A stretch of 64,000 nucleotides of DNA from Portunus trituberculatus (GCF_017591435.1 NC_059304.1:29012520-29076519), one strand, 5' to 3'. Positions 1-12,807 are shown, counted from the stretch's first letter. A program made the numbers and translations. Notes: a model not told the origin generated them from the sequence alone.

Positions 1-1320
1 ATACCACCACCTCCTTTATTTTTCTATCATTTCTCCATACTTTGTAGTGTTTTACAACAAACCAGTCTAGCTTTATTTCGGCCTTAGCTTTGTTTCCACT
101 ACACACATTATGTCCGGTTCGTTATTTCTTAGGTAATCCATACATTCTAGCCTCTTAGACATAAATCCATCTATATTCGTGCAAGTCACTTGTATTCCAT
201 TCCTAGTCTCATTCTTCCATGTAATGTCTATTCCGTCTGTTTTATCCACCACTTCTTTATCCTCCCATTTCTCATCCTCCAAAAAAACTTGGTCTTTTCC
301 TCCTCTGTTCTTTTGTCATTCCTCTCTTCCACTTCAGTTACAAGCTCTTTCATTTTCATTCGCTCATCCTGTGACATATTTCTTCTTATGTAAATTGTTT
401 TGGTTTCCTCAGAGTCCTTAAGTTTCCAAGCCCTCCTCAACAAGGCCTCAGCTGCCACCTGAGACTTTAATTTCAATTTTAATGGTCTATTTTTGCCTTC
501 CTCAAAAGCTCCCAATCTCACACTTTCTTCTACCTCAGCATATAGGTCCTCTTCTTCCACAGAGATCTTGTTCAGTAAAGAGTTAATCCTGTCATTTTCC
601 TTATCCCTCCTGTCCTGCCAGTTTCTGATAGTTTCTTCCCTCAATCCTATTATGATCACACATTTTTTTCTTTTCAGCAATATCTCTCACCACATACTCA
701 TTTTCCTTTAGTGCCTTTACCATTTCCCTCTGCGTAATCCCTTTATTTTCCTCTTCCGGTTTTTTCACTATCTCCCTAAAGGACCTTTGTACCTGGTTCA
801 CTCCTTTCATCCTGGTATCAATTAGATTAAGGCATTCCACCTTCCTCAAGTCCCCTTCGGATATTTTCATCTCCATTTCCAGGAGTTTAGCCTTCATCTC
901 TTCACATTGTTTCCTTAGTTGTTGGTTTTCTTTCTCCATCTCTACTTTTTCCTTCAATAGCTTTTTATTCGCTATCGTTAACAAATAGATCTCTTTTTTG
1001 AACGAATCATTCTCGGCTAGAACTCTATCCAGTTTCTCTTCTATGGACAAAATGTTTAGGAACTTACTTTCCAGTGCCTGAATTCTTGCATCCATATCTA
1101 ATTTCTCCAGTCCTTTTGGCATAGTTATAAAACCTTCAAAGTCCTTGGCTTGTCTAGACGCCATGTTTGTTATCGTCAGCTGATTACAGCCAAAACAATC
1201 ACCGCCCACACTCTCCTCTCAGGGACCACTCTACATATCCCTCACTTTCAACACTATGCGACAGTAGGACATTAACAGGACACTAACTTAGAGGTACCTG
1301 GGCCCTGTAACACCATAGGT
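1..1320 (-). mobile_element. CR1-like LINE, 5' part (5'UTR, ORF1, start of endonuclease)
   Basis: A non-LTR retrotransposon read on the minus strand and cut by the window's left edge. ORF1 begins with an ATG at 1164 (MASRQAKDFEGF), followed by a long Lys/Glu-rich coiled coil at about 1130-720. A frameshift near 670 moves the reading to another frame that continues to about 230 with a basic region. A further frame at 210-73 reads IDGFMSKRLECMDYL and IMCVVETKL, the usual beginning of an APE-type endonuclease. The layout (coiled-coil ORF1, basic region, endonuclease) matches the element at 18139-22166, including the similar ORF1 start, so it is the same broad family but a different subfamily. 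About 150 bases upstream of the ATG are probably 5'UTR. The copy is defective. Confidence 0.75.
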
Positions 1321-1323
1321 ATT

Positions 1324-1361
1324 TTCCTTCTTCCCGTCCGACTGCGGACGGGAAGAAGGAA
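1324..1361. repeat. 17-bp perfect hairpin with 4-base loop
   Basis: The arms 1324-1340 and 1345-1361 are exact reverse complements around the loop ACTG. The hairpin sits at the junction between the LINE 5' end on its left and the plus-strand LINE fragment on its right. It may be a scar of the rearrangement; no terminator role is implied in a eukaryote. Confidence 0.8.
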
Positions 1362-1731
1362 GGATGTGGGTGTGGATGTATGGGATAGGTTCTATGGGTG
1401 AAGGGATTTGTATGCTAGGGATGGTGTGCATCTGAGTAGGAAGGGTGTGGATGTGCTGAGTGGATGTCTGGAGGGGGGAGTTGGGATAGAGTGTAGGGGG
1501 TGAGGTAGCAAATGCATTCCAGAAGAAAGATGTTAGACATAAATTAGATAGGATAAACAGAGATAGTGAAAAGATTAGAAAAGATTTCCAGGTGCAAATA
1601 GGAGAGAATAAGATTAGGATTCCAAATAAGGAGACAGCATCTAGGAAGATAGCAGGACTTAAATGGTTTTATGTAAATGCCAGAAGTCTTAGAAACAAGA
1701 AGGACGAGTTATCTAGTTATATAGTTGAGGA
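1358..1731 (+). pseudogene. LINE fragment: end of ORF1 esterase and start of endonuclease
   Basis: This plus-strand segment is an inverted copy of 2972-3342. It reads DGVHLSRKGVDVL, the block V (DxxH) motif of an SGNH/GDSL hydrolase, then an ORF1 stop (TGA just after GTAGGGGG), and then the beginning of the endonuclease ORF (FYVNARSLRNKKDEL). It ends abruptly at about 1731, where minus-strand reverse transcriptase sequence begins. It contains a run of six G at the ORF1 end where the minus-strand copy has five. Confidence 0.75.
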
Positions 1732-1734
1732 GGT

Positions 1735-4680
1735 CTAGTTCAAGAATAAATTTCCTAATAATTCCCAGTTTTATATCAATATTTTCTAAAGCTCTTAAAC
1801 TACTCGTCACACTGTTTGTAACAGGATTTCCTATTCTTTCCCAAGTAAATACTGAAGAAAATTGTTCATTCAATAATTCTACTATGTCTTCATATTGATC
1901 CACTACTACACCATCTTTTCTGAGTGGTCCAATCTTATCCTTATTTTTTTTATCACTGACCTTGTAATAACTATATAATTATTTTGGGATCTTTACTCCC
2001 AGCTCTAGCTAGTTTTATCTCTGCCTGCCTTTTACTTTTTTTATAACCTTACTCAAATCATCTCTGACCTGTCTGTACCTAATCAAATCTACATCTTCCC
2101 CACTTTTCTGCAACTCTCTGTATGCCCTCTTCTTCTCTCTGATCTGGCTACCTATCTCATGAGTCCACCATAATGGCTTCCTGTTTCTCTGCCTTATATC
2201 TTTGTAAGGGATACACTGCATCACTATACCCTTTACTACAACCTTAAAATATCCCACATCTCCTGTGCAGTTTTATTTCCAAAACTATCTTCCCAGTTTA
2301 CCTCTCCTAATAACTGACGTAACCTACCATAATTGCCTTTCTGATAGTTTGGGACTCTAGTCTTATTCACTATATTATCCCTACTGGAATTAATGATAAA
2401 TCTAATTATATGATGGTCACTGTTTGCTAAAGTCTCCTACCTCAACTTCCTTTAAACAATGCTCAATATTTGTTAGTACTATGTCTAAAACCTTCCTCCC
2501 CCTAGTAGGTTTATCTACCATCTGCACTAAATAGTTATCCTGAAAACTTTCCATAAACTTATTTTCACTAGCATCTCCTACCATCCTCTCCCAGTTTACT
2601 GACTTAAGATTAAAATCCCTAAGATAATTGTCTGACTAGTACACCCCTATTTATCTCATCTACCATAAGGTTGTCTACATCTGCTGACTGGTTAGGTGGT
2701 CTATAAAAGCTCCTACTCTAATAACCTTACTTTTGTTTACTCTAACATCCAGCCATAAGGACTCTACTCTGTTATCTACCTTAATACCATTAACCTGACT
2801 GGAAATGAAGGATTTTTTACATAAATAACTACTCCTCCACCTATCCTACCAATTCTCTGGTGTAAATACATAATGTATCCATCTACTTCATATTCTTTCC
2901 TATTTTCCTAAACTTTTCCTCATTTACCCATGCCTCTGTGACACATACAACATCTAAGTCCTCCTCAACTATATAACTAGATAACTCGTCCTTCTTGTTC
3001 CTAAGACTCCTGGCATTTACATAAAAACATTTAAGTCCTGCTACCTTCCTAGATGCTGTCTCCTTATTTGGAATCCTAATCTTATTCTCTCCTATTTGCA
3101 CCTGGAAATCTTTCCTAATCTTTTCACTATCTCTGTTTATCCTATCTAATTTATGTCTAACATCTTTCTTCTGGAATGCATTTGCTACCTCACCCCCTAC
3201 ACTCCATCCCAACTCCCCCTCCAGACATCCACTCAGCACATCCACACCCTTCCTACTCAGATGCACACCATCCCTAGCATACAAATCCCTTCGCCCATAG
3301 AACCTATCCCATACATCCACAAAGCTGACACCCACATCCTTACACATCCTTTTACCCGATCATTCACACCAATGGCTCTAGACAACCATTCCCTGCTAAC
3401 ATACACACGAGGCAAGATTCCTGACACTACACACCTACCACTCTCCCTTATCTTGCCTAACATTTCCTGAAATCTTGCCACTAACTCCTCCGACCCACCT
3501 GCTCTGACATCGTTCCCACCTACGTGCAAAACTACTACACCCTCCTCTCCATCCCCCAACTCTCTTCTGCACCTCCTCACTCACTGCCTTCACACCTGCA
3601 CCAGGCATACACACGTTGTCCTCCTATCCCTGTCTTTCCCACAGAAAGTGCTATCTAAGTACCTAACCTGAGAGTCACCCACCACACACACCTGAGGTGT
3701 GCTAGGCACAACCCTCCTCCTCCTCTCCTCTACCCCCTTCTCTCTCTCCTTTCACTCACCACAACCACCTCATTTATTCCACTCTCCCCCTCCCTCTCCA
3801 ACAAACTGAACCTATTTTCACACTCAACAGGTTTAGTCCTATCCTCTCTAACTGCCTCCGCTTTCCTTCCCCTCGCAACCTGCCATCTCTGCCCATCCTG
3901 ACTACTATCTTTCCCAGTCTGGCTCGCCTGCTCCCTCTTTCCCACTCTGCTCTTCCCGACAAAGGGCCAAGCCACCCTGTCGCCTCAGAAGGTCCAACCT
4001 TCGGCCTAACACTGATCTCCTGCCTAATTTTTTCCACTGCCTCCCCAAGCCTCTTAACCTCCTCCTTCAACTCAAAGATGAGAACTTCGTCGCACTTTTC
4101 CCCTCACTTAGCTTTCTCATTTCCTCTCGATTCTCGGTGCTCAAGAGAAAGAACTAAATTCTCGCTCTTGAGCCTACACACCATACACTCAGAAAAGTCA
4201 ACGACCTTCCTGTCATGCCCACACATCTCACACACAACAAACTCGCCCAATCCCACCTCAACACTCTCTTTCACACACTCAATCACACTCTGATATACCT
4301 CAGTAGCTTCCGCCATACTAATTTACAATTAGTATGGCGTATACGTAGCTAACAAACAAATAAAAATACTTGGTGACAGCGGGGTGGGGGAACCGCGGTG
4401 GTGGGTGGGCCTAAGTGAGGTCAACTAATCCTCTTTCAAGGTCAACTTGACGGTTACAAGCCTAGTCTCCTCGCTCTACCAAAATACTTTTAACTCACAA
4501 ACACTGATTCTAACCACTATTTCACTCTAATCTAACACTTGCAGTACACACTTTCACTTCACTAACACTCAAAAGCACCACACACAGACACCAAGCACAA
4601 ACACCACTTGCTAACCATAAAAAACAACAACCAAAAACGGAGCGCACACAACATGTCCACTCGCCACTGCAGCTAGGAAT
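1735..4680 (-). mobile_element. CR1-like LINE with esterase ORF1: inverted 5' segment
   Basis: Reading leftward from 4680, the segment contains about 360 bases of 5'UTR, ORF1 (4316 to about 3190), the endonuclease region (3050-2270), the endonuclease-RT linker with KPLWWTHEI at 2257-2015, and the first part of the reverse transcriptase domain (1903-1740). All frames are interrupted. The neighbouring plus-strand piece 4681-5262 is the 3' end of a CR1-like element. Together they form the arrangement expected of a 5' inversion by twin priming: internal position on the far left, 5' end at the junction, 3' end on the right. Most of the reverse transcriptase is missing between the two parts. Confidence 0.7.
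3190..4316 (-). pseudogene. LINE ORF1: zinc finger plus SGNH esterase
   Basis: Starts at the ATG at 4316 (MAEATEVYQSVIE). Residues 28-48 contain two CxxC pairs (CEMCGHD and CMVC), a treble-clef or PHD-like zinc finger. A short helical or coiled-coil segment follows near 4070-4010. SGNH hydrolase blocks come next: VVGDSQVRYL (block I, catalytic Ser) near 3690, VVVLHVGGNDV (block III) near 3530, and DGVHLSRKG (block V, catalytic Asp/His) near 3260. Zinc finger plus esterase is a known architecture of CR1-group ORF1 proteins, which act in the LINE ribonucleoprotein; the esterase substrate in this family is not known to me. At least three frame changes interrupt it. Confidence 0.7.
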
Positions 4681-5262
4681 TAAACATGTTTTCATTTGAG
4701 AGGAGATGTATAAGAGGGGATATGATAGAGTTATTTAAAATGTTCTCAGATACAAACTACATAGATGTGAGATCTTTCTTTACCTTAGAGAAGGGAAGTA
4801 GAACTAGAAATCATGGCAGGAAGATTAGAAAGCAAGGTTGCAGGTTAGATATAAGAAAATATTTCTTTAGTCATAGGGTGGTAGACTTCTGGAATGCATT
4901 GCCAGAGAGGGTTGTAACTAGTTTGACAATGCTTAAAAACAGATTAGATAAGCACTTAAATTTATCATTAGATTTATAATTATGTATAGTGCTGCATGAT
5001 AGTTTTTGTAAGAAATTTACTATTGTTAAACAAGACATGATCCCCATGTGTGGGGATCACAGATTGTAGAGGAATTCGCTGCAGGACTTAGCCCTGTTAA
5101 TGGGCTAAATATTCAGCATTAGTATATAATGTATTGTGTACTTGTAAGTGTATCTTTAAGTACTGATGACGAGGTCGCTGTGTGACTGATACAGGATAAC
5201 CTAGATGGGCCCTGGTGGCCCTTTGTTATCCTATTATTTATGTTATGTTTTATGTTATGTTA
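4681..5262 (+). mobile_element. CR1-like LINE 3' end (ORF2 C-terminus, 3'UTR, TTATG-type tail)
   Basis: An open frame 4686-4979 reads the conserved C-terminal part of CR1-like ORF2 (RRCIRGDMIELFKMF, YFFSHRVVDFWNALP) and stops at 4977-4979. About 250 bases of 3'UTR follow, ending in an imperfect TTATGTTATGTT repeat at 5227-5261 that looks like the LINE 3' tail. The sequence directly to the left is the opposite-strand 5' part of a similar LINE. Confidence 0.75.
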
Positions 5263-5879
5263 AAGTCCATTTGCCATGTTCTACTCCAATTACTAATATT
5301 ACCTAAATCACTTTGCAGCACTAAACAGTCATTCACATTTTTTACCTTCCTCATCAGTTTTACATCAAACAGGTTTATATAACATACAACTTCTTCACTC
5401 AAGTCATTAATGTAGATAACAAACATTAGTAGTCCCAACACAGATACCTGTGGGACACCACTAGTTACCTTAAGCCATGATGAACAATGGTCACATATTA
5501 TTGTTCTCACTTCTCTGTCATTAACATAATCCTTCATCCACTCAAGTAATCTTCCACAAATAACTCCATACTCCTTTATCTTCCATAACAATCTTCGATG
5601 TGGTACTTTATCAAATGCTTTTTTCAAGTCAAGATATACCACGTCCACCCATCCATCTCTTTCTTGGATGACGTCAATCACTCTTGAGCAAAATGATAGC
5701 AAATTTGTGGAGCATGACCTACCTTTTATAAAACCAAACTGACAGTTTGTTATCATATTTTGTCTTTCCAAGTGCTCCATCCATCTCTCTTTAACCACTC
5801 TACTCTTTCGTACAACTTCCCCACCACACTGATCACTGACACTGGTCTATAATTTAAAGGATTTTCTTTACCACCTCCT
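5263..5879 (-). pseudogene. CR1-like LINE reverse transcriptase fragment
   Basis: The minus-strand frame covers NPLNYRPVS (near 5870), CQFGFIKGRSCSTNLL, VYLDLKKAFDKVPH and TSGVPQVSVLG, all conserved reverse transcriptase blocks of CR1-like elements. The catalytic box is destroyed: where relatives read FADDAKL this copy reads LFDVKL. The fragment ends on the left at the TTATG tail of the previous element and on the right at a TTAA where a piggyBac-like end begins. Confidence 0.8.
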
Positions 5880-5883
5880 TTAA

Positions 5884-6397
5884 CCCCTTAAGGACTAGAG
5901 GCGGTTATAGTCGATTTACTAGCGGTGGAGCGGAGGCGGTTATAACCAATTTCCTATTTTCTGCTATGCTTCACTAGTTTTCACTTTTTTCCGTTACATT
6001 CGATGACAACATTGCCCGCAAGCATTTATCGCTGCTCATTCAGTCTCTGCCACGCTCTTATCATGAAAAAAGCAATAACAGTGATTTCAATGTGTCTGAT
6101 TCTGTGACTGCTCCAAACAGCCCGGCCACCTCAACACCAAGAGTAATACGAGGCTGTACAACACCTGGGCCTTTCAAAGTGCAACAAAGCTGGAACATGA
6201 AAAAAAAACCTGTCTCCTTGTACTATTTTGAATTTCAGCTAAGAGATGAGGGAACAAGAAAAGATGATACTTCTGCTACAGAGGATAGTGAGAAAGATAT
6301 TGCTCAAACAATATCCATAGCAGATTCAGAGGAATGTGCACATGCTTTGACATCCTCTGTATGTACAACATTTTTGTATATGTTATTGTTCTTCTAA
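5884..6397 (+). mobile_element. possible piggyBac-like left end with N-terminal ORF remnant
   Basis: TTAA at 5880-5883 is followed by CCCCTTAAGGACTAGAGG, in keeping with the TTAA-plus-CCC ends of piggyBac-type elements. An open frame 6092-6397 starts MSDSVTAPNSPATSTPRVIRG and becomes acidic. A diverged homologue of this start occurs at 26340-26420 (SVTSPAHFTSTPRV). Low-complexity acidic N-termini are common in piggyBac-family transposases, but no catalytic region is present and the right end was not found, so the assignment is tentative. Confidence 0.35.
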
Positions 6398-6788
6398 TTA
6401 TTAGTTGTGCTTTGTCCTTGATAATAATTTTTAAAAATAAAATAAAATACTAGATTGTAATAAGTGTATTTATTATTTTTACCATATCTACTACACAAAT
6501 TAGCCTATAATGTCCCTCACACTTCACTGCAGGACATAAAAAAAAAAAAAAAAACAGATGAAAAGATCCGCTAGCTACACACGAGAGGTTATATAAAATG
6601 GAAAAGTATTTATTATAGTTTATCTTGTGTAAAGAGACTGTGGAGCTTCCATTTTCCTTACTCCATAGACAAAGACACTGCGAGAAATCGTACACTTCAA
6701 GGACAAACATCAAAAGTTTCTCATATTCAACTCAACTCAACTTATGGTAACAATAATAAGTGAACTTATTATTTTTACCATATCTACT

Positions 6789-6829
6789 TCTTTTTTTCTT
6801 ATGTAGGGAAGAGGGCCAGCCAAGGAAGG

Positions 6830-6865
<36 letters not shown>

Positions 6866-9332
6866 CTACTTGAGTGCTGGCTCTCTACAAAGAGAAAAGC
6901 ATCAGCCAAAATTAGGGAGCAAATGCCTTGATACCTCCCTCTTAAGAGAAGACAAGTCATAGGAAGCCAGAAATACAGATGCAGGGAGGGAGTTCCTGAG
7001 TTTACCAGTGAAAGGTATGAATGATTGAGAGAACTGGTTAACTCTTGCATTAGGGAGTTGGACAGAATAGGGATGAGAGGAAGAAGAAAGCCTTGTGCAG
7101 CAAGGCTGCAGGAGGAGGGGAGGCATGCAGTTAACAAGATCAGTACACCAGTTAGCATGAAAATAGGGATAAAAGATAGAAAGAGATGCAATATTTCAGC
7201 AGTGAGAAAGAAGCTAAAGAAAGTTAGTCAGAGGAAGGGAGTTGATGGGACAAAAAGCTTTTGATTCCACCCTATCTAATAAAACTGTGTGAGTGGAACC
7301 CCCCCAAGCATGCGAATACTCCATATAATGCCAGATAAGGCCCTTGTATAGAGTTAGCAGTTTGAGGGGTGAGTAAAACAGGCAGAGACACCTCAGAACA
7401 CCCAACTTCATAAAAGCTGTTTTAGCAAGAGATGAGATGTGAAGTTTCCTGTTTAGGTTATGAGTAAAGGACAGACTGAGGATATTCAGTTGTCAGATGC
7501 CCACATCATAAGTGAAATATGAGAAATATGAAGAAACAAGAAATAAAGAAATATGGATGTATGATAGTTCGCCAGTATGCGGTGTGTAGCCGTATCCAGC
7601 CATAAAAGAGATTAGGAAGGGCAGGAAGATCAAAAGGAAACATTTAATGACTCAGGCCAGTTGACCCAGGGCAGCCCGGACAGATATATATAGCCCAGGT
7701 CAGGTAAACATTCTGTGGTGTTGTTGTCGTTCTTGGATGTTGTTGATACCACACGTGGAGTTCACGTGAGCTTGTACTTGATTGGTGAACGGTACATTCT
7801 GAGGGGCATGTTGTGTGGGTCAAGACACGCCCCCATAAGTTCCTGAAGGGAAATTGTAGAGGATTGGGGCAGAGAGAGGAGAGAGGAAGCAGAGAGGACA
7901 ATCGCGGCTCTAAGCGGGCCACCCTTGGCTGCATAGCTGAGGGCGGCATTTTGTACTTCATATATAACCAGTAAGTGGAACTATAAGTCGCAATGCAGTC
8001 TTTTGAGGTAAATTAGAATGGAGGAGGAATCATGATAGGAGGTTTAGGTATTATGTGGTATTAGTTTATTATGGTTTATGTGTTTGTACTTTGGTTCATA
8101 ATGATGTCGTTATATACTTGCGTTTTCATCTATGAGTAAGGGAATTTGTATACGGCTACCTACGTATGTGCATGTGTGTTGCTCTGACGTATAAGTTACA
8201 TAACATATTTATTAGTGTGTAATTGTGTACGAAGTTAACGTGGTTCTATGTATGGGTACCAAGAGAAAGAGATTACTTGTGGGAAGTCACTTGTGTGGAA
8301 ATATCAATATTTGTCATTATATTTTGGTGATGTTACGTTGTCATTTTCGTGAACGGAGTCAGGTAATTATATGTGTATGGTAATATATTTGGTGGTACGT
8401 CACATTGGTTGCTTGCATTCATGTACCAAGTAAAGGTCATTCTTATATATGGGTAGCTGGGTAAAAAGGGGTAATATTGTACGTACTACATAAAAGATTT
8501 ACTGATAAATAAAGCACAGTGTTCAGATATTGTAATACGTTATGAAGATATAGTGGACGATGTTGAAGTGGAATCCGTTCCGATGTGAGAATATGTGCGA
8601 GATTAAAGTAATTCTTATGGATGTTTGTGAAGGGAAATCATGATAATTGCAGTGGAGAAGACAAAAGAAGGAGTTGTGATTGTTAATTGTCGGCGCCGTA
8701 TCGAACATCTTATGTATAGATATTATTTTTGTTAATTAAAGATAGAAAAAACCTTTGACTATTTATAGCCAGTAGCTAGAGAATTTGTGCAACGTCGTGC
8801 AACAGCTCGGAGCACGACACAGTGTAGATAAGAGAGACAGTTGAGTATCATTGAAGAAGAGGGGATAGTTGTCTGGAAGGTTGTGTCAAGTTAAGAAATG
8901 AAGGAATTGAGTTTTTGAGGCATTGAACACTACTAAGTTTTCTCTGCCCCAATCAGAAGTCTTAGAAAGATCAGAAGTCAGGTATTCTGTGGCATCCCTG
9001 CATGCTCTGTTGACTCCCTGAAGGGTTGGTCATCTCTGAAAGGACATGGAAAGATGTAGGGTGGTATCATCAGCATAGAAGTGGATAGGGTAAGAAGTTT
9101 CATTAAGAAGATCACTTATGAATAATAAAAAGAAAGTGGGTGACAGAATAGAACCCTGAGGAACACCACTGTTAATAGATTTAGGAGAAGAACAGCAGCC
9201 ATCTACCACAGCTGCAATAGTATGGTCATAGAAAGGAAACTTGAGATAAAGTTGCAGAGAAAAGGATAGAAACCGTAGGCAGGCAGTTTGGAAATCAAAG
9301 CTTTGTGCCAGACTCAATCAAAAGCTTCAGTT
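6789..9332 (-). mobile_element. Jockey-like LINE, 5'-truncated, split by a solo LTR
   Basis: The 3' end is at about 6789 with a short poly(A) on the minus strand. The C-terminal ORF2 region occupies 6800-7490 and reverse transcriptase 9030-9332, with NSGVPQGSILSPTFF and HFYADDTTLHLS, so the YADD catalytic box is intact. Several frameshifts break the frame. Positions 7491-8819 are a solo LTR inserted in the element; comparison with the fuller copy at 29673-32690 shows the sequence resumes exactly after it. An A-run at 6831-6862 (T-run in the LINE sense) is expanded in this copy. The 5' truncation falls within the reverse transcriptase domain. Confidence 0.8.
7491..8819 (+). mobile_element. solo LTR, 1329 bp
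   Basis: The segment begins TGTCAGATGCC and ends GCACGACA, so it has TG...CA ends with a 4-bp terminal inversion (TGTC/GACA). It is flanked by CAGT at 7487-7490 and 8820-8823, a 4-bp target duplication. It splits a Jockey-like LINE whose uninterrupted form is seen at 30350-30410. A TATATAA at 7961-7967 and an AATAAA at 8508-8513 suggest plus orientation with promoter and poly(A) signal. No retroviral-type coding sequence accompanies it, so it is best explained as the product of LTR-LTR recombination. The superfamily cannot be read from the LTR alone. Confidence 0.7.
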
Positions 9333-10390
9333 TATTCTGTATCCCTTGAAATTCCAGATCATAATTCTCACATTTGCTTTTAACCCTGTCAGGGTGCAAA
9401 TAGGTTTTTGGGTCATGTCTGTGAGACGCAAATTCGGCCGAAAAATCGAGGTTTGCAAAAATGGAAAAAATTAATATTCTCATGCATAATCGAGTGTTAC
9501 GCATCTACTGTAAAAATATTAGGTCTCTACTCACGCTGGAAAGTGGTGCAATAATGATGGGAAGTTGGCTTTCTGGTGGTACATTGTGCACTTTTGAGTA
9601 TTGCCATCGTAGCGCTACGGGTGGTTATTTTCCGCCGCAACTTGTGCAGGTGTTTTCACTAAATTACACAGAATTTTCTGCCTGATTTGAACTGCAGTTG
9701 CTCAGAACTGCTCCAGAATGTGCTAGGGTAATTGTTTTTCACACCTGTGCATACATTATGCCCACACAAATAACAAAATACGTTTTGAGAGTGTTTTCTT
9801 GATGTGTACATACTATCATGAGCAAGGATACGCATATCCATATATGGTAATATACAAAATAAGTAATAAACAAATAATATCTGGCATATCTGCTCTCTAA
9901 CAACAAGATTTGATCATTACTCTTGTTATTTCTGTAAATAAATGCACAAATAGCCACTAGCGACGTCGTAAAATAATAATAATTGTGAAAAAAAGGGACA
10001 TCTGATACTCTACTGTGTGGATGCCATTGTGACTATATTTTTCTTACCATGCAACTGATGGCGCATCCCATGAGACGAGGGAGGATGAGAGAATGTCGTA
10101 TGGCAACTAGCAGCAGCAGCCTGGAGGCGTGCAGTTTAATTCTGTGACTCATCAAATATAGGACCACGATCATGGACAGGAGGCATTTCCCTCAAAGCCA
10201 CGATCGTGGTCCGGAGCACTGAAAGGGTTAATGGTGCTGTTCTCCCTTTTTATTTCATCCAGCATTTCTTTCATCTCATTATTAACATTATTACCTAACA
10301 TGTCACATTTCTCCTTCAACTTCTTGTTTTCCGCAGTCAGTTGTCTGCAGTCTTTGTCTGGTTTCTGGTCAATCTCTGGTGATATGAAGT
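9333..10390 (-). pseudogene. CR1-like LINE ORF1 coiled-coil fragment split by a TTAA MITE
   Basis: Read on the minus strand, 10385-10228 encodes a coiled coil (ENKKLKEKCDMLGNNVNNE) and continues across the MITE at 9383-9333 with a Cys- and Lys-containing helix (KCENYDLEFQGIQNKLK). The style matches the ORF1 coiled coils at 1-1164 and 21280-21936. Only this internal piece remains, truncated by a Jockey-like LINE on the left and a Tigger-like end on the right. Confidence 0.55.
9384..10227. mobile_element. piggyBac-like MITE, 844 bp, TTAA target duplication
   Basis: TTAA at 9380-9383 and 10228-10231 flank ends reading CCCTGTCAGGGTGC on the left and, reverse-complemented, CCCTTTCAGTGC on the right. 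TTAA plus short CCC-starting inverted repeats is the signature of piggyBac-type transposition. No transposase reading frame is present. The insertion interrupts a LINE ORF1 coiled coil that can be read across both sides. Subterminal ACGATCATGG/ACGATCGTGG motifs near 10160 and 10200 form an inverted pair. Confidence 0.65.
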
Positions 10391-10690
10391 GGTACCTTCA
10401 GTTATGAGTTTAATTCATTCTGTGACGGAGTTCATATCTCAATTTGCTCATAACTTGCATAAATTTTCCCAAGTGATATTAATTGAAATGCCCAAAATAA
10501 CACTCCCATTTTTTGTGTGAGTTTTGCGGTAAGAAAAAGGTATTAATAAAAAACAAATATTGTATAAGACAACAAAACAAAAGAGAATGTAAATAAATAA
10601 ACTGGTTTTATAAAGAATATTCATCTTGGAGATCAGGGGTGCATTCCACAAGATGCTACCCTGACATCTTACCCTCACCTCCTCCACTTT

Positions 10691-10903
10691 TCTCTTTTTT
10701 TTTTTTTCATGTAAGTGAGTAAAACTGGCTAAGGGCAATAAAAACTATCAAACAAAAAGGTTCAATGACATGCTAGTCCCCAAACAGGGTCAAGAAAGTT
10801 ACCCAAAAGAATGAGGAAAATGTCTTGAAACCTCCATCTTAAATGAGTTCAAGTCAAAGGTAGATACAAAAGTAGGTAGGGAGTTCTAGAGTTTACCAAA
10901 GAA
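10691..10903 (-). mobile_element. Jockey-like LINE 3' fragment
   Basis: The T-run at 10693-10706 is the poly(A) tail on the minus strand. The following 200 bases match the 3' region of the other Jockey copies (GGCTAAGGGCAA, GGAGTTCTAGAGTTTACCA). It is truncated at 10903, where a second copy begins with its own T-rich tail. Confidence 0.65.
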
Positions 10904-11715
10904 AGAGATTTTCTTTTCTTTTAAAGCAAGAGGGAAAACCAGCCAAGGGCAACAAGATTATAAAAAGGCCCACTTGAAATGCCAGTTCCCTTAAAAAATT
11001 ATATACAATTAGCCAAAAGTCAGGGACAAATATCTTGAAACATCCTTCTTAAAAGAAGTTAAGTCATTGGAAGATGGAAATACAGAAGCAGGCAGGGAGT
11101 TCCAGAGTTTACCAGTGAAAGGTATGAATGATTGAGACTACTGGTTGCATTAGCGAGTTCGACAGAATAGGGAGGAGAGGAAGAAGTGAGAATACTGGCT
11201 AATTCTTGCATTAGAGAGGTGAAGAGAATAGAGGTGAGAAAGAAGAAAATCTTGTGCAGTGAGGCTGAGAAAGGAGGGGAGGCATGAAAATAGTGATAGA
11301 AGAAAGCAAGAGATGCAACACTGCAATGGTGAGAGAGGCTGAAGATAGTCATTCAGAGGAAAGGAGTTGATATGACAAAAAAATTTTGATTCCACCCTAT
11401 CTAAGATAGCAGTATGAGTGGAGCCCCATACATATGAAGAATATTCCATACATAGGCAGATAAGGCCTGTAGAGAGCTAACAGTTGGGGAATGAAAAAAA
11501 AACTGGCAGAGACAACTCAAAATGCCTAACTTCATAGAATCTATTTTAGCAAGAGATGAGATGTGAAGTTTCCAGTTTAGAAATTATAAGTAAAGAGCAG
11601 ACAAGGATATTCAGTTTAGAAGAGGGAGTGTCATTTTAGAAGTGGGGATAGTTGTTTGAAAAGTTGTGTTGAGTTGATAGATGGAGGAATTGGGTTTTTG
11701 AGGCATTGAACAATA

Positions 11716-12807
<1,092 letters not shown>

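Noticed and set aside
7644..7961. Minus-strand open frame inside the solo LTR
   Set aside because: LTRs do not normally code, and no motif is visible.
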